DNA from: a virus
Reading direction: 5' to 3' (one strand)
Length of the DNA stretch: 41,493 nucleotides
IMG/VR virus record: IMGVR_UViG_3300035228_000757
Span: 1-41,493 of that record
Part shown: in pieces, positions 27,801 to 38,600 of the stretch
How positions within the stretch are numbered: position 1 is the first letter of the stretch
How the letters are laid out: the number at the start of each line of letters is the position of its first letter
Program-made: the position numbers and the translations under genes
Notes under the pieces: generated by a model
What the model saw: the letters and a program-made list of their open reading frames with translations, nothing else
Database searches by the model: none
What the model was told of the DNA's origin: nothing

Positions 27801-29140
27801 ATGCTGTAACTACCTTAAAGTTAGATAGAAATTTCTTAGATTTTGCAACAACTAAGAATATTAAATCTACAAGAGTCGGAGCTCCAAGTAATAGAGATTG
27901 GAATACTAATACTCCTGTTACTGCGGGAGAATACCTCAAGTATGGTTTAAATTTATTTGAAGTAATGACTTCTGGCGTTACTGGAACGTCGGGTAATGAA
28001 CCAACAGATACCACCGGAAATAATTTCAATAATGGTAGTGCGGTTCTTAAATACGATTCATTAGCTGTAGCACCTTTAGATTTTGATGAAGTAGAAGTCT
28101 TAAGAATTGGTTCATCTAATCCAATTGGATTAGAAGTAAATGGAGAACTATCGCTCAAAGGCAATATTATTTCTACATTAATTAGTGATTTAGAAATCAA
28201 ACCAAATGCTGGTCAGAAAGTATTTGTTAATGCCGCATCTTCTTTAGTGATTCCAGTTGGTGATGGCAATTCTAGAGGCAATGCTGCTCAGGGTTCTATT
28301 AGATATAACACTCAGGATCAAACATTTGAAGGATACAATGGAGCGCAGTGGGGTTCTCTTGGGGGAGTTAAAGATGTAGATGGTAATACGTATATTCTTC
28401 CAGAGACAGCACCTGGAGCAAATGAAAATATTCTTTACTTCTACAACAACAACGTTAATACATTAAGAGTAACAGAAACACAACTAGAGTTTCGCGAGAT
28501 TGATACTATCACTTCTTTACAAGTAGATGGTTCTTCTCTTGATACACTTAATATTAATGCAAACTTAGTTACATTTGAAAACTTAGGAACATCTATAGAT
28601 AATACTGCAACAGACAGAACTTTCGTCTTCAGTACAAAAGAAAATTTTGATTTTGGATTATCTTCAGGTCTTACTACAGATACTTTACTAAGATTAAAAG
28701 ATACTGGAGATATTTTCTTCAACCTTGGATTTGGAACTGGAGTTTATTCAGAATTAAAACTTCTAAATGAAGATTTAACTACTCTTGAGTTGTCTAAGTA
28801 TAGACTACATACTAACCAATCCGAATTAGTAAAAAATGTACTTGATCAAGGTTCTACGACACTATATAATCCAACAAACGAAGCTTCAGCAAAGGTTACA
28901 ATAACGGCACATAATAAAACAAGTTCTGAAAAAGAATTTTTAGAATTTGCTGTTATTGATAATGGTACTGATATTCTATATACAGAATACAATAATATGA
29001 AAACTGGGGCAGAATTAATTTCTGTACTATTTGATTTTGATTCTAATAGCGATGTTCGTGTAACATATGTTTTAGATGCAAATTTAAATAATGCTAATGC
29101 AGTTGATGTAACAGTAGTCACCCACGTAACTAAGAGGTAA
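24872..29140 (+). CDS. Tail-fibre/baseplate-like structural protein (1422 aa) with split cupredoxin-like domain
   Basis: The N-terminus (INVAKTDTFEIQRNKINDIG, then LKLGDGTKPLPSLSFTSDPSLGFYK) is the attachment head seen in T4-like cyanophage fibre proteins. Residues 90-500 are Gly/Ser-rich beta units, including GxGY units at about 180 and 458. Residues 595-755 look like a cupredoxin fold: LFEGNTYYFNQ...VHPISLS (H619), then YYYCPNH (C733, H736), interrupted by about 75 residues of a Val/Gly repeat. The C-terminal third carries two copies (about 895-990 and 1112-1210) of a fibre module with 'PVGDxNxR', 'R(F/Y)NT', 'EGY' and 'SLGGV(R/K)D(L/V)DGNTYI'. It is likely part of the host-contact apparatus. 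The start overlaps the coiled-coil gene by 14 nt; the ribosome site is AGAGAGA-like. Confidence 0.85.
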   Translation: MPAINVAKTDTFEIQRNKINDIGVQIFNVTAGGSDLATGELKLGDGTKPLPSLSFTSDPSLGFYKAAQQEIGFVSSGKDIVNYRPDGIFSFQDLYIRKRTLLTAGLDIQAPGQNYDSASYADISTTGGSGSNGSLNIDVEAFGGVFTSVGSGYGSGQYSDIPLVSGGSGAGVIVTFGTIEPVFVLNNAGSGYTNEVFSSIPTTSSGSGTGLVVNITIESGSITEFEIDEIGTGHSGTDTFTISNSDLTYFDELGVEQTSGGSGIQFGISNDPTVIDSGNFDFLNKGTGHAVNDVLTTPGASTKTGDLPGIVSGLTTTLSTGSTNIVVSSTAGILPGMILTQTAGDGAIASDTTVVSVVNGTTLQISLNPEVDGTATLDIGSQNLNVLSFSDVSDIIPTSGISGGGYTGVVSSVNPEENTIEISPDVASGGATGVTFSISPPYGSGTGLQFTIDAVGVITDVAVNNAGNGYAVGDVLTVNPLDLTQAIEYEVNTFNGQEITVASGINVSVGSVVNGYTPADSEAGTPASYGDDLEVIEITGGTPGNATSFIADGATTFEDGGQFGINSSGVFTVSGTPGGAFRYRINTGDGSGFQTTPTLTLFEGNTYYFNQTDGSFGVHPISLSQHSDGSRNVVTGITATLSTSSNVIAVSDATGIEVGMIASVTGGVGTIGIGDFVTAVNGSNVTISGNPTGDGAADLEFTGAEYTENVVVSSSGPTITITASTPNPLYYYCPNHGNVGGQFTIDPNNTKVFGSGLEILVSSVDIIDIIKSDIADGKFTSVSLVADSSTIGDSVFTNTIASPVANLTSVVATNINATAGANLNISSSTANIVVTAGQLVLSGIVLDSSLNSITTSGEIKTTNQLNINDKLTIVNNSINSTSLEDILLTPGLGRVAKVNTTTALTLPVGDTNARPTVGNVESGMVRFNTDTNQYEGYSASAASWSSLGGVRDLDGNTYILAEEFVGANDNTLYFVNDAVTTLKLDRNFLDFATTKNIKSTRVGAPSNRDWNTNTPVTAGEYLKYGLNLFEVMTSGVTGTSGNEPTDTTGNNFNNGSAVLKYDSLAVAPLDFDEVEVLRIGSSNPIGLEVNGELSLKGNIISTLISDLEIKPNAGQKVFVNAASSLVIPVGDGNSRGNAAQGSIRYNTQDQTFEGYNGAQWGSLGGVKDVDGNTYILPETAPGANENILYFYNNNVNTLRVTETQLEFREIDTITSLQVDGSSLDTLNINANLVTFENLGTSIDNTATDRTFVFSTKENFDFGLSSGLTTDTLLRLKDTGDIFFNLGFGTGVYSELKLLNEDLTTLELSKYRLHTNQSELVKNVLDQGSTTLYNPTNEASAKVTITAHNKTSSEKEFLEFAVIDNGTDILYTEYNNMKTGAELISVLFDFDSNSDVRVTYVLDANLNNANAVDVTVVTHVTKR
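26640..27110 (+). other. Cupredoxin-like domain interrupted by a repeat insertion
   Basis: Inside the 1422-aa protein. The first part (TLFEGNTYYFNQTDGSFGVH) offers H619 and the second part (LYYYCPNHGNVGGQF) offers C733 and H736 in the C-x2-H arrangement of type 1 copper sites. Gly/Val occupies the usual axial Met region (V739 and G741). Between them lie residues about 630-705 of an unrelated beta repeat. Confidence 0.55.
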
Positions 29141-29142
29141 AA

Positions 29143-29652
29143 ATGGCAGTTAATTTAAAAAATCTGGATTCTTTAGGTGGATTTTCAGTACAAAATACAA
29201 CCGTCGTTAGTGAAACTTTTGATGTAAAAAATGTCAATTCTTTAGAACTTAAAAATAGTTTTTATGGTGATAGTGCAATTTCGCATTACATTCTTAGAGG
29301 ATTAAATACAAATATTTTATCTGTTAATGATACTGGTGGTCAACTTATTTTACCATCAAATACAATTAATTTTATTGAATCAACTATTGTTGGTGTAAAC
29401 GATACTGGAGCAAGTGTACTGGTACAAAAACTAGAAAGTGCAGTTTCAGTGAATGCTTCTGGTGTTTTGGCAGAGATGGGTACAATGACAACTATTATTA
29501 AAGATACCATACCTATTACACAAACATGGACTATTAGTCCATTTACAGGAGGATCTGCAAATAGATTTAGTTATACCACCACAAGAGCAGGAACAACTAT
29601 TACTATTAAGTGGATTGCATATACAAGAGTAGTCACTATCGACCACACATGA
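29143..29652 (+). CDS. Small virion protein (169 aa)
   Basis: Preceded by a strong Shine-Dalgarno (AAGAGGT, 29133-29139, 3 nt before the ATG). The N-terminus reads MAVNLKNLDSLGGFSVQN and contains the heptad-poor, beta-rich pattern of fibre-associated proteins (SFYGDSAISHYILRG, LPSNTINFIESTIVG). The C-terminal half is polar and beta-strand-like, ending RVVTIDHT. No motif identifies it. It is a short protein between two fibre-like giants; a role as a joint or fibre accessory is inference. The late promoter of the next gene overlaps the end of this unit. Confidence 0.8.
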   Translation: MAVNLKNLDSLGGFSVQNTTVVSETFDVKNVNSLELKNSFYGDSAISHYILRGLNTNILSVNDTGGQLILPSNTINFIESTIVGVNDTGASVLVQKLESAVSVNASGVLAEMGTMTTIIKDTIPITQTWTISPFTGGSANRFSYTTTRAGTTITIKWIAYTRVVTIDHT

Positions 29653-29653
29653 T

Positions 29654-29661
29654 GCTAAATA
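29654..29661 (+). promoter_or_regulatory. Late promoter variant (GCTAAATA)
   Basis: GCTAAATA keeps the TAAATA core, begins 2 nt after the preceding stop and lies 37 nt before the next ATG. Confidence 0.6.
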
Positions 29662-29698
29662 GATAAGAGAATAAAACCTACGGCAAGGCTGAGTAAAG

Positions 29699-32600
29699 AT
29701 GAGTTTTCAGTTTAATTCCGATAGAGAAACTATTAGAGCCTTAGCGCCAACTCTAATCGGAGAACAAGAATTTTCTATTAGAGCTGGTACTGGATCTACC
29801 GAGAAAGAGATTCTGCGAACTCTCTTGGATCCAGGTACTAATTTGCCTCGCGTTGGTATTAATAGAACTGGAAATAGACTTGACCGAATTAGTATAGATA
29901 TCCAAGGTTCAGGATACACTTTACAACCAACAGTTACTATTGCCCCACCTCCAATTGGTGGTACACAAGCAATTGGTTCTGCTGTTGTTGACGAAGGTTT
30001 CGTTACATCTATTCTAATTGATAATCCTGGTGCTGGATATATAACTGCTCCTGCAGTTACAATTGCAGGAGGAAATGGTGCTGGTGCATCTGCTACTGCA
30101 TTTCTAGATACTGTTGACTTTGAACTTGATATTAATGGTGCTATTAGAACCTCTACGTCTATCATTTCTGATACGGCAAGAATTCTAAACCTAGATATTG
30201 ATAACTTTGTTACTCCTGACGCTAAATTTAGAGCACCACATCTCAAAACTTATCAAAACAATACTGGTATTCCTTGGGCATCAAATACCATTGTTCAAAA
30301 AAATTCTTATAGGTATAGAGGACCAAACGTTTATCAGTCATTGAATGCTGGTACAACAGGAGCTTCTCCACCATTATTTAAAGATGGAACTGAATTAAAT
30401 GGTGAAGTAGAATTCAAACATATTGGTTTCCGTGTTTCGGATTCTCTGGCATTTGGTTATCAAGAAACCGGAGATTCTGGAGAGTTTCCTCGTTCTATTA
30501 CTCCGCTACTTGGAGATAGATCAGATAAGATTGCTACTACAGAATACGTCCTCAACCTAGCAACGAATGACGTTGGTGGTCGTATCTACGTTTCTCAGCA
30601 GATTGGTAGTGACCTGAATGATGGTCGCTCTGCTGTTGCTCCTGTAAGAACAATCAAAAAGGCAGCACAACTTGCATGGTCAACTCCTGGCGTCAAGGAG
30701 ACTCTTATTGTTTCTGGTGGAGACTATGTAGAAGATAACCCAATCTCTCTACCACCCGATGCATCGGTTGTTGGTGATAACCTACGTTTAGTTATCATTC
30801 GTCCTGCAAATCCGAGAAAGCACATTTTTAAATTTGGTGACAAAAACTATGTCATCGGTGTTACATACAGAGACCAAATTGACTCTAGTGGTGATGCTAT
30901 TGCAACGTGGGACTTTGCAATGGTCTTTGATGACAAGCAAAGGATTAATTATGATGCTACAGTTAATGGAGATTTTGGAACCAGTTTCCCAATTGGTACT
31001 CAAATTTTTGGACCACAAAAATTCCGCGCAGTATTCCAAACTAACACTGGTCTATCATCTCTAGTTGCAAACTTACCAGTAAAAGGTGTCAACACTGGTG
31101 CAGAAGCTGTACTTAATAATGTAGTATTTACTAATATAACAGGTCCTAGTGCATATATTAATGGTGATGTAGAATTTTCTATTACTAGTGGATCATTTAC
31201 TCCTGGTGAAACGTTTTTATATGGTGGACAAGGAACAATTAAATGGGAACCTAATACCGCATATACTTTAGGTCAAGTATTATGGGTAGAAGATAATGTT
31301 TATTCAGTAGCAGTTGCTGGTACTTCTGCTTCTTCTTCTCCAATCCATACCACTGGAACTGCGGTTAATGGAACTACAGAACTTACATTCGTTAGAGATG
31401 CCTATGAGTTTGTATCTACTGATATTAAATCAATTAGAGCTGAGGGTGAAGTAGTATTTGAAAATACTGATCTAGACGATGCACTCCCTATTGTAAGAAT
31501 TGATTTCTCTCAGCAAGGATCATTTAGTGGAGGATATCAAGATCCAGGAGTTACCGAAGATCTTGGTGGTATTGTATTCTATACTAATGCTCTTGTAGGT
31601 CGTCAAAATGTTCATGAATTTAAAGAAGGTCAAGAAATTACAATTTCTGGTCTTCCTACATCAACACCAGATTTATCATTCCTTAATGGAAAGCAAAGAA
31701 TTTATAAAGTTATAGAAGATGCTGATGGTCGTTCTAGAAGATTTGTTATTCCAAAGAAAACTACATTAACACTCACCGACAATTTTGATCCCGGATCGTT
31801 TGCAACAGTTGCGTCTGCTAGTAAATCTATTACTATCTCGCTGCTTAACTCTCCAAACAGATTTCCAATGGCAAATCCTATTGCCAGAAGATATCAAGAT
31901 GCATGTTTACAAATCCGAAATAATGCAGACTTTATTGCTGACGAAGTAGTTGGAAAAATTAACGACCAATTCAAAAAAGATTATTACTCTGTATATGATA
32001 TTGGAGGCACTCCAAGTCAGCAATTTACACCAACAGATGTAACCTATGATCCTGCTACAGGAAACTCGGTATTTACTGTCGCTAATCATGGATTAGCACT
32101 GGGTGATGGTGTATCAATTGCAGATGAATCTATTGTGTTTACATGCACAATGGATGGAAATCAGACTGAACATGCATTACCTGAAACGGATCAATATGCA
32201 AGTGGCAAGTCTTTACCAATTTTAGCAAAAACAGCTAATACATTTACATTAAATGTTGGGGTTTCCGGTCCTGATGAGCAATTCACTCCATCTAACGCTG
32301 ACTATAATCCATCAACAGGTAATCTTGTTCTAACTATTGGATCACATAGTTTATCTGTTGGCGAAGGTATTGTTATCGATGATAATTCGTTAACATTTAC
32401 CTGCACGATGGATAATGACGATTCTCAGAAATCGTATCCACGTCCTGGTATTGATCCATTTGCTGGTAGGTCTATGCCTATTACAGCAACCACAGACACT
32501 ACCATCACAATAAATGCTGGTGTTTCTGGTCCTAATAAGTATTTCACTCCAGGCAATGCAACCTATGATTCTGCAACTGGTGACATGACACTCACAGTTG

Positions 32601-35600
32601 GTCAGCATGGTCTTGGCGTAGGACGTAATGTTGTTCTTGAAGATAATTCACTCACATTTACTTGTGATTCAGATGGAAACGCAACAGAGCATACCTATCC
32701 ACGACCTGGAGTTGATCCTTTCGCTGGCAAGTCGATTGCTATTTCTGCTGTTGGTCTTACCCAACATACCGCAACTGATGCTCCTTATAATGCAGTAACT
32801 GGAGTTGTAACACTCACTATTCCTAGTCACGGATTTACTCAGGGAGACTACATCAAAATTGGTGATGATTCACTATCATATACTTGTGTTCTAGATGGAA
32901 ATACAATTACTAAGTCATATCCTCGTGCAGGTTATGATTATCCATCTGGTCGTTGGTTAGAGATCTCTAACGTAACCGGAGATACTTTTGATATTAATAT
33001 TGGTGGATCTTCTTACGCTGGTGCTCACACCTTTGTTAGTGCAGTTAGCAATGGTGTCGAAAGACAAACAGGAACATTAACAATTAATGTTGGTGCCTCT
33101 CCTGCTGGTCAACAATATGCACATACGTTTGTGACGGCAACATCTAATGCAGTTAAGCACGAACCTCAGTCTAATCATACATTTATTGGAGCAACATCAA
33201 ACGCTGTTAAGCATCTTCCACAATCAGCACACACTTTTGTAAGATCTAGTAGCAATTCTCTATCTGTTGGTGGTTCTGAATTTAAAATTTATCTTGGAAC
33301 ATCAAGATTTATTCATGATTATGTAAGTGGTGGATCAGTTGTATACGGGGGACAGACCTATACAGTTTCTAACTTTGTTTGGAACAACGTTGTTACTGGC
33401 GAAGCAGTTGTAACACTTACAACTCCAGTTGGAGCTCTGTCTGAAGATGCAACCGTAAAAATTTCTGATTTGCTCCTAGAATGCACAATTGATGGTGTTG
33501 TTACCCAAAAGACCTATCCTAGTTTTAGCATACCTGTAAGCGACGACAAGTGTCGTAGAGACGTTCGCCACTTCATTAATGCAATTCTAAGAGACTTGGA
33601 ATTTGGCAGTAATTATAATGTTATCGATGCTGCTCAAAAATATATTGATGCAACTAACACAGAAATTGATTTTGTAAATAACGAAAGTATCCAAACTGTA
33701 CGTGCTTTAGAATATGCTAGAGAACTAATGATCTTTGCCATGAGAAAGTGGCGTACTGGAACTGGTTTACTAAGTGATCCTATCTATACTCCAGTATATT
33801 CTTCTCTTGATAGATATTTCGATCCAACGATTATCGATGATTTAGATCCCACTGAAGCTTGTGCGAATGTCAGATCTGCTATAGACACACTAGCATATCT
33901 TTTTGTAGATGTTCTTGCCAACAACACTAATGGAACATATCTAGATGGCGTTTATCTAATTGCTAGAAATAGAGATCTGATTGCAGATGAAGCATACAAG
34001 AGAGCAATCATTCAATATCCTAGTCTTGGATTAAGTAATATTGATGAGCGTAAATGTCGTAGAGATATTAACTTAATTACTGGCGCTATAATTAGAGACC
34101 TAACTCTAGGTGGAAACTATGGCATTGTTGATGCAGCAGAACGTTACTTTACCGGAGCAGCATTAACTGGAATTCCTGCATCAGAACTGGCACCAACCAG
34201 ATTTGCATTCGAGCAAGCAAGGGATCTCTGCATTGCTGCAATGAGAAACTGGAAAGATGCAGCAAGTACTCCAATCACACTTTCTAATTCTGACATTCCG
34301 CAATTTACAGATTTAACAATTCTTGCTGATCCTGCAGGAGCTCCATTATGTGCAAACGTAGAAGCTTCTATTACGACAGCATTCACTCTCCTTGATGATA
34401 TTTTATCTGGAGTTATTTTACCTGGTGCTACAGCAAAAACCACAGGAACTTTATATGATACTTCTACAATTATTAGTTATCCTGATAGCGTAATCTATGA
34501 TTCCACTGGTTTAAAAATTACACCAAGATCAGATTTTGCTGATAACCCAATTATCGAGGCATCTCCATATACCCAGAACGCATCGGTTATCTCCTTCCTA
34601 GGTGGTGGCGGTGCTGAGGTTGATGGAGATAAGGTTAAGCAACCTAACTGCCCCTTCCCTGGTCTTGAGTTAGACGGAACAGCATCCTTCCCCAATCAGG
34701 GTAAGTCGATGGTTGCATCGGCATTCACAATCGTCTCATTCGGTGGTACAGGTTACAAGATTAGCAATGATGGTTATGTTCAGTTAGTTTCTGTATTCGT
34801 TATTTTCTGTGCCGATGGTGTTCTTGCTGAGTCTGGTGGTTATTGTTCAATTACCAACTCTGCTACAAACTTTGGTCAGTTTGCTCTAAGAGGAACGGGA
34901 TTCCGTAAAGATCCATACGAATTTGATATTGGTCAAATTACCAACGTATCTTCTACTCCAACAGGAAGAACAATCTTTACCGTAGGTGGACTTGGTAGAG
35001 AACCACTTGAGCATTATGTTGCTAAAATTGATGGATTTGAAAATGTAAATCCTGACATAGAATATTTTATTGATGCTGTTGAAGGAGTAACCGTTGGTCC
35101 TCCATTCTCCGCGCAATTGACTATGGAGTCTGGTTCTGGTGGCGGAGCAGAATTTAAAAATATTGCTACTGGTAGTGTTGTTGCTGTTGGTGATTTAGTA
35201 GGCGAAACTATTAACTTCCATAGACCATCTATTGTTAACTCGTCCTCACATACGTGGGAATTCGCAGGTTCGGGAACTAACTATAATGCACTGCCTGAGA
35301 ATGGCGGAACTAAAGTTGAAGCATATGAGCAAGTTTCTGAAAACTATGGTAGAACATATGTTTCTGGTACTGACGAACTGGGCGACTTTAAGGTTGGTAC
35401 TTTCGCTAGAATTGAGAACAGAACTGGTAACATCACCTTTACAGGTACAGTTACAATCTCGGAAGTTGAGTTCCTTAAACTAAAAGGTGGTGACGTTGTT
35501 GTTACCGGTTTCGATGCATCTAATACATTAGGTGGTGCTAATAGTACTGATTCCAAACTACCTACACAGAAGGCAGTTAAGGATTTTATTACTAATAACC

Positions 35601-38600
35601 TTGGTCCATATCTCAACAAACCATATTCTACAAACCCAGTTCCTAGAGCACTTGTAGAACTTACCGATTCTGGTAAAATCTCGGAAGATCAGATTCCACC
35701 TCTACGTCCTTTCCAAGTCTTCACAGTTGCAAACCAAGCAGAAAGAGTTGCTATTGAAGGAGCACTTGCTGGTGATATTGCAATTCAACAGGATACATCA
35801 ACGTCATTCATTCTAAACAATGATAATGATAGTTTGTTTATCTCATTCAATGTAGATCCAACAATACAATTTACAATTGGTGATGTATTTACGGGAGACA
35901 TTTCTAATGGTAAGATTCAAGCAACTGAATATAGAGAAGGTGTAGTTTATCAGATCAACATTACCGATGGTGGTTCTGGATATGTAACTCCTCCGGTTGT
36001 TACTATTTCTGGAGGTAACCCACAAGCAGGTGCTGTGAGTGCGAATGCTACTTGTTCAATTGCAAATGGCGTTGTTGTTCTTGTACAAATCGAACTATTT
36101 AATAGTTATATCGGTGGTAAAGGATACACTAGTGCTCCTGTAATTACTTTTGCTGCTCCTGCTGGTTCTGGAACACAAGCACAAGGTAATGCTTTAATTG
36201 AAAGTAGACTATATGGAGATATTGTTAATAACATTAAGATTGAAGATACTGACACTATTGATAGTAGTGACGTTCCAGCAGAAGAAATTAACATTATAAG
36301 AGTTGTTAACACTTCTGCTAATGATACTAATAACTGGGTATCTCTATCCTCTAATCAAATTGCTGCTAATGATATTACATCAGGTGTAATTTCTACAGCA
36401 AGATTAGCATTTGCTTCGGATGCTGCAAACTCGTTTACATTCCTTAGAGGAGATCAAGCATACGCACCAGTTCTTCAATCTATTAAGGGTGCAGAGACAA
36501 GATACTTTGCTAAGTTAACTTCACAAGCAAGTAGTGGTAGTTCTCAACTTATTTTTGCAACTAATTCTAATGTTCTTCTTGGACACGAAGTTGTAGCAAA
36601 CATTAGTGGAATTCCAGCAAATACAAATATTTCAGGAATTCTTACTGCATCTGGTACAACTACAGTTAGTATTGATAACCCACTAACAGCAACAATTCCT
36701 GTCAATACAGTTATTGAATTTGAAAGAGGAGCATCACCACTCACTTTTGAATCTACACTTACACAGGGAGAATTTGTTGATAACGTTGTTATTGCAAACG
36801 GCGGTTCAGGATTTACTGATGGTCAATACTTTGATGTAGAACTAGATGGCGGAAGCGGAGTAAATTTAAGAGTCAACATTATTGTATCTGCGGGTAGTGT
36901 AACTGATTTAACTCTTACAAATTCTGGTTCTGGTTATATTTCTGACTTTACAGTTACGGGAGCTCCTGCTGCAATTGGCAGCGGAACATCATTACTATTA
37001 CTTGCTAAGATTAGTACAGTTAATAGACAATATGCAAACACTGCTATTGATATCGCGAGAGTTTCTAATCTAACAATTTCTGCAGACGAATACGGAACAA
37101 TTGGTGTTGGTAGATTCTATAAAGATCAATTCTTTATTGGAGTTAATGGAAATGGTTCCATCAAACTTAAGACTGGAGCAGATAGTGGATTAGATGCTGA
37201 CTTACTTGATGGAGCACAAGGTTCGTTCTATACAAGTGCAAGCAACCTATTTACTGGAACTGTTCCAACAGATAGACTTTCTGGCACATATAACATTAGT
37301 ATTTCTGGTCAGGCTGGTAATGCTATCCGACTAAATTCTTCTACATCTAACCCAACTTCAAATCCGACTCCAGATGCATTTAACGTTGGTATTATTGCAG
37401 ATACTAGAAACAATGCAGCAGACGCTCTATCTGATGGTGGCACAAGACACATAACATTATCCATTAGAAATGGCGGTTCTGGTTTTGATACTACATTCGG
37501 TGGTGTAAGACAACTTGCATTCACTGATAATGATAACATGTACCTCCGTGGTTCTGGTTCTTCTCTAGCAACATTTGGAACCTGGGCAAAAATTTGGTCA
37601 TCAGAAAATGATGGTACGGGATCTGGTTTAGACGCAGACAGATTAGATAGTCGTCAAGGAGAGTTCTATCAAAATGCTGTTCACATGAACGATGGTGTCT
37701 TCAGTGATGAAAGACTACCAGATCATCAAACGGCAAAAGATTTCCAAACTTCGGTTCGTATTCTTGATTGGAGTGGATTCCCAAGATATAAAATTCTTGT
37801 TAGAGACGAACTTTTAACATCCACTCCATTCTTAGCAGGACTAACAGTAAACTTATATGACGCACAAAGTCTTGCACAAGGTTCAATTTCTATTACTAAG
37901 ATCCAACCTTATCAAGATGTTAATGATGCCTTTAATAATTATACAATTATTACGGGAACTTTAACAGCTGGTTCTTTTAGTACCGGTGCGATATCAATTG
38001 GTACTACTGCTATTAATTACTTATTCCAAGACTTCAGTATTTCTGATCTTGATGATAATGCAGATGGTCTTCCTGACGGAACATTTGAAGTTAGTGGACT
38101 TAGTAGTGTTGGTGGAAATGCTCTTTTAAACTTAGGTAGAACCGATGGTTTCAATTCATCTCCTTCAATCTACTTTAATTCTTCTCAATTAGCAGCTGCC
38201 AATTATAATTCCGCATTTATTGCTACAGGTGGAAATGCTACTGATAGTAGTGGCGCACTCGAAATTAAAGTTAGTGGTCCAGATGCTCTCACAATATTAG
38301 GAAATAAAATTTGGAACGAAGGAAACGTTACATTTAATTCCTCTAATGTTGTTTCCACTGCTGTTATTCGTGATGCATCGGGTGACTTTGCTGCTGGAAC
38401 AATTACTGCTTCCGTAACTGGTGCAGCATCCTTGAACGTACTCAAGGCGGGAGACACCATGTCAGGATCGCTGACTATTGGTGGAGTTACAGCTGCTAAT
38501 CAAGCACTTCAAACTTCTGGAAGAGCAGATTTCCTGAGTAATATCACAGTAGGTACTGATGTACAAGTAGGAACAAGCACATTGTTTGTAGATTCTACGA

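Noticed and set aside
27742-28200. Reverse-strand open frame of 152 codons (and other long reverse-strand frames such as 29707-30246 and 17491-17895)
   Set aside because: They lie wholly inside well-supported forward genes, have no promoters or ribosome sites and show compositions expected from antisense of Ser/Thr/Asn-rich coding DNA.
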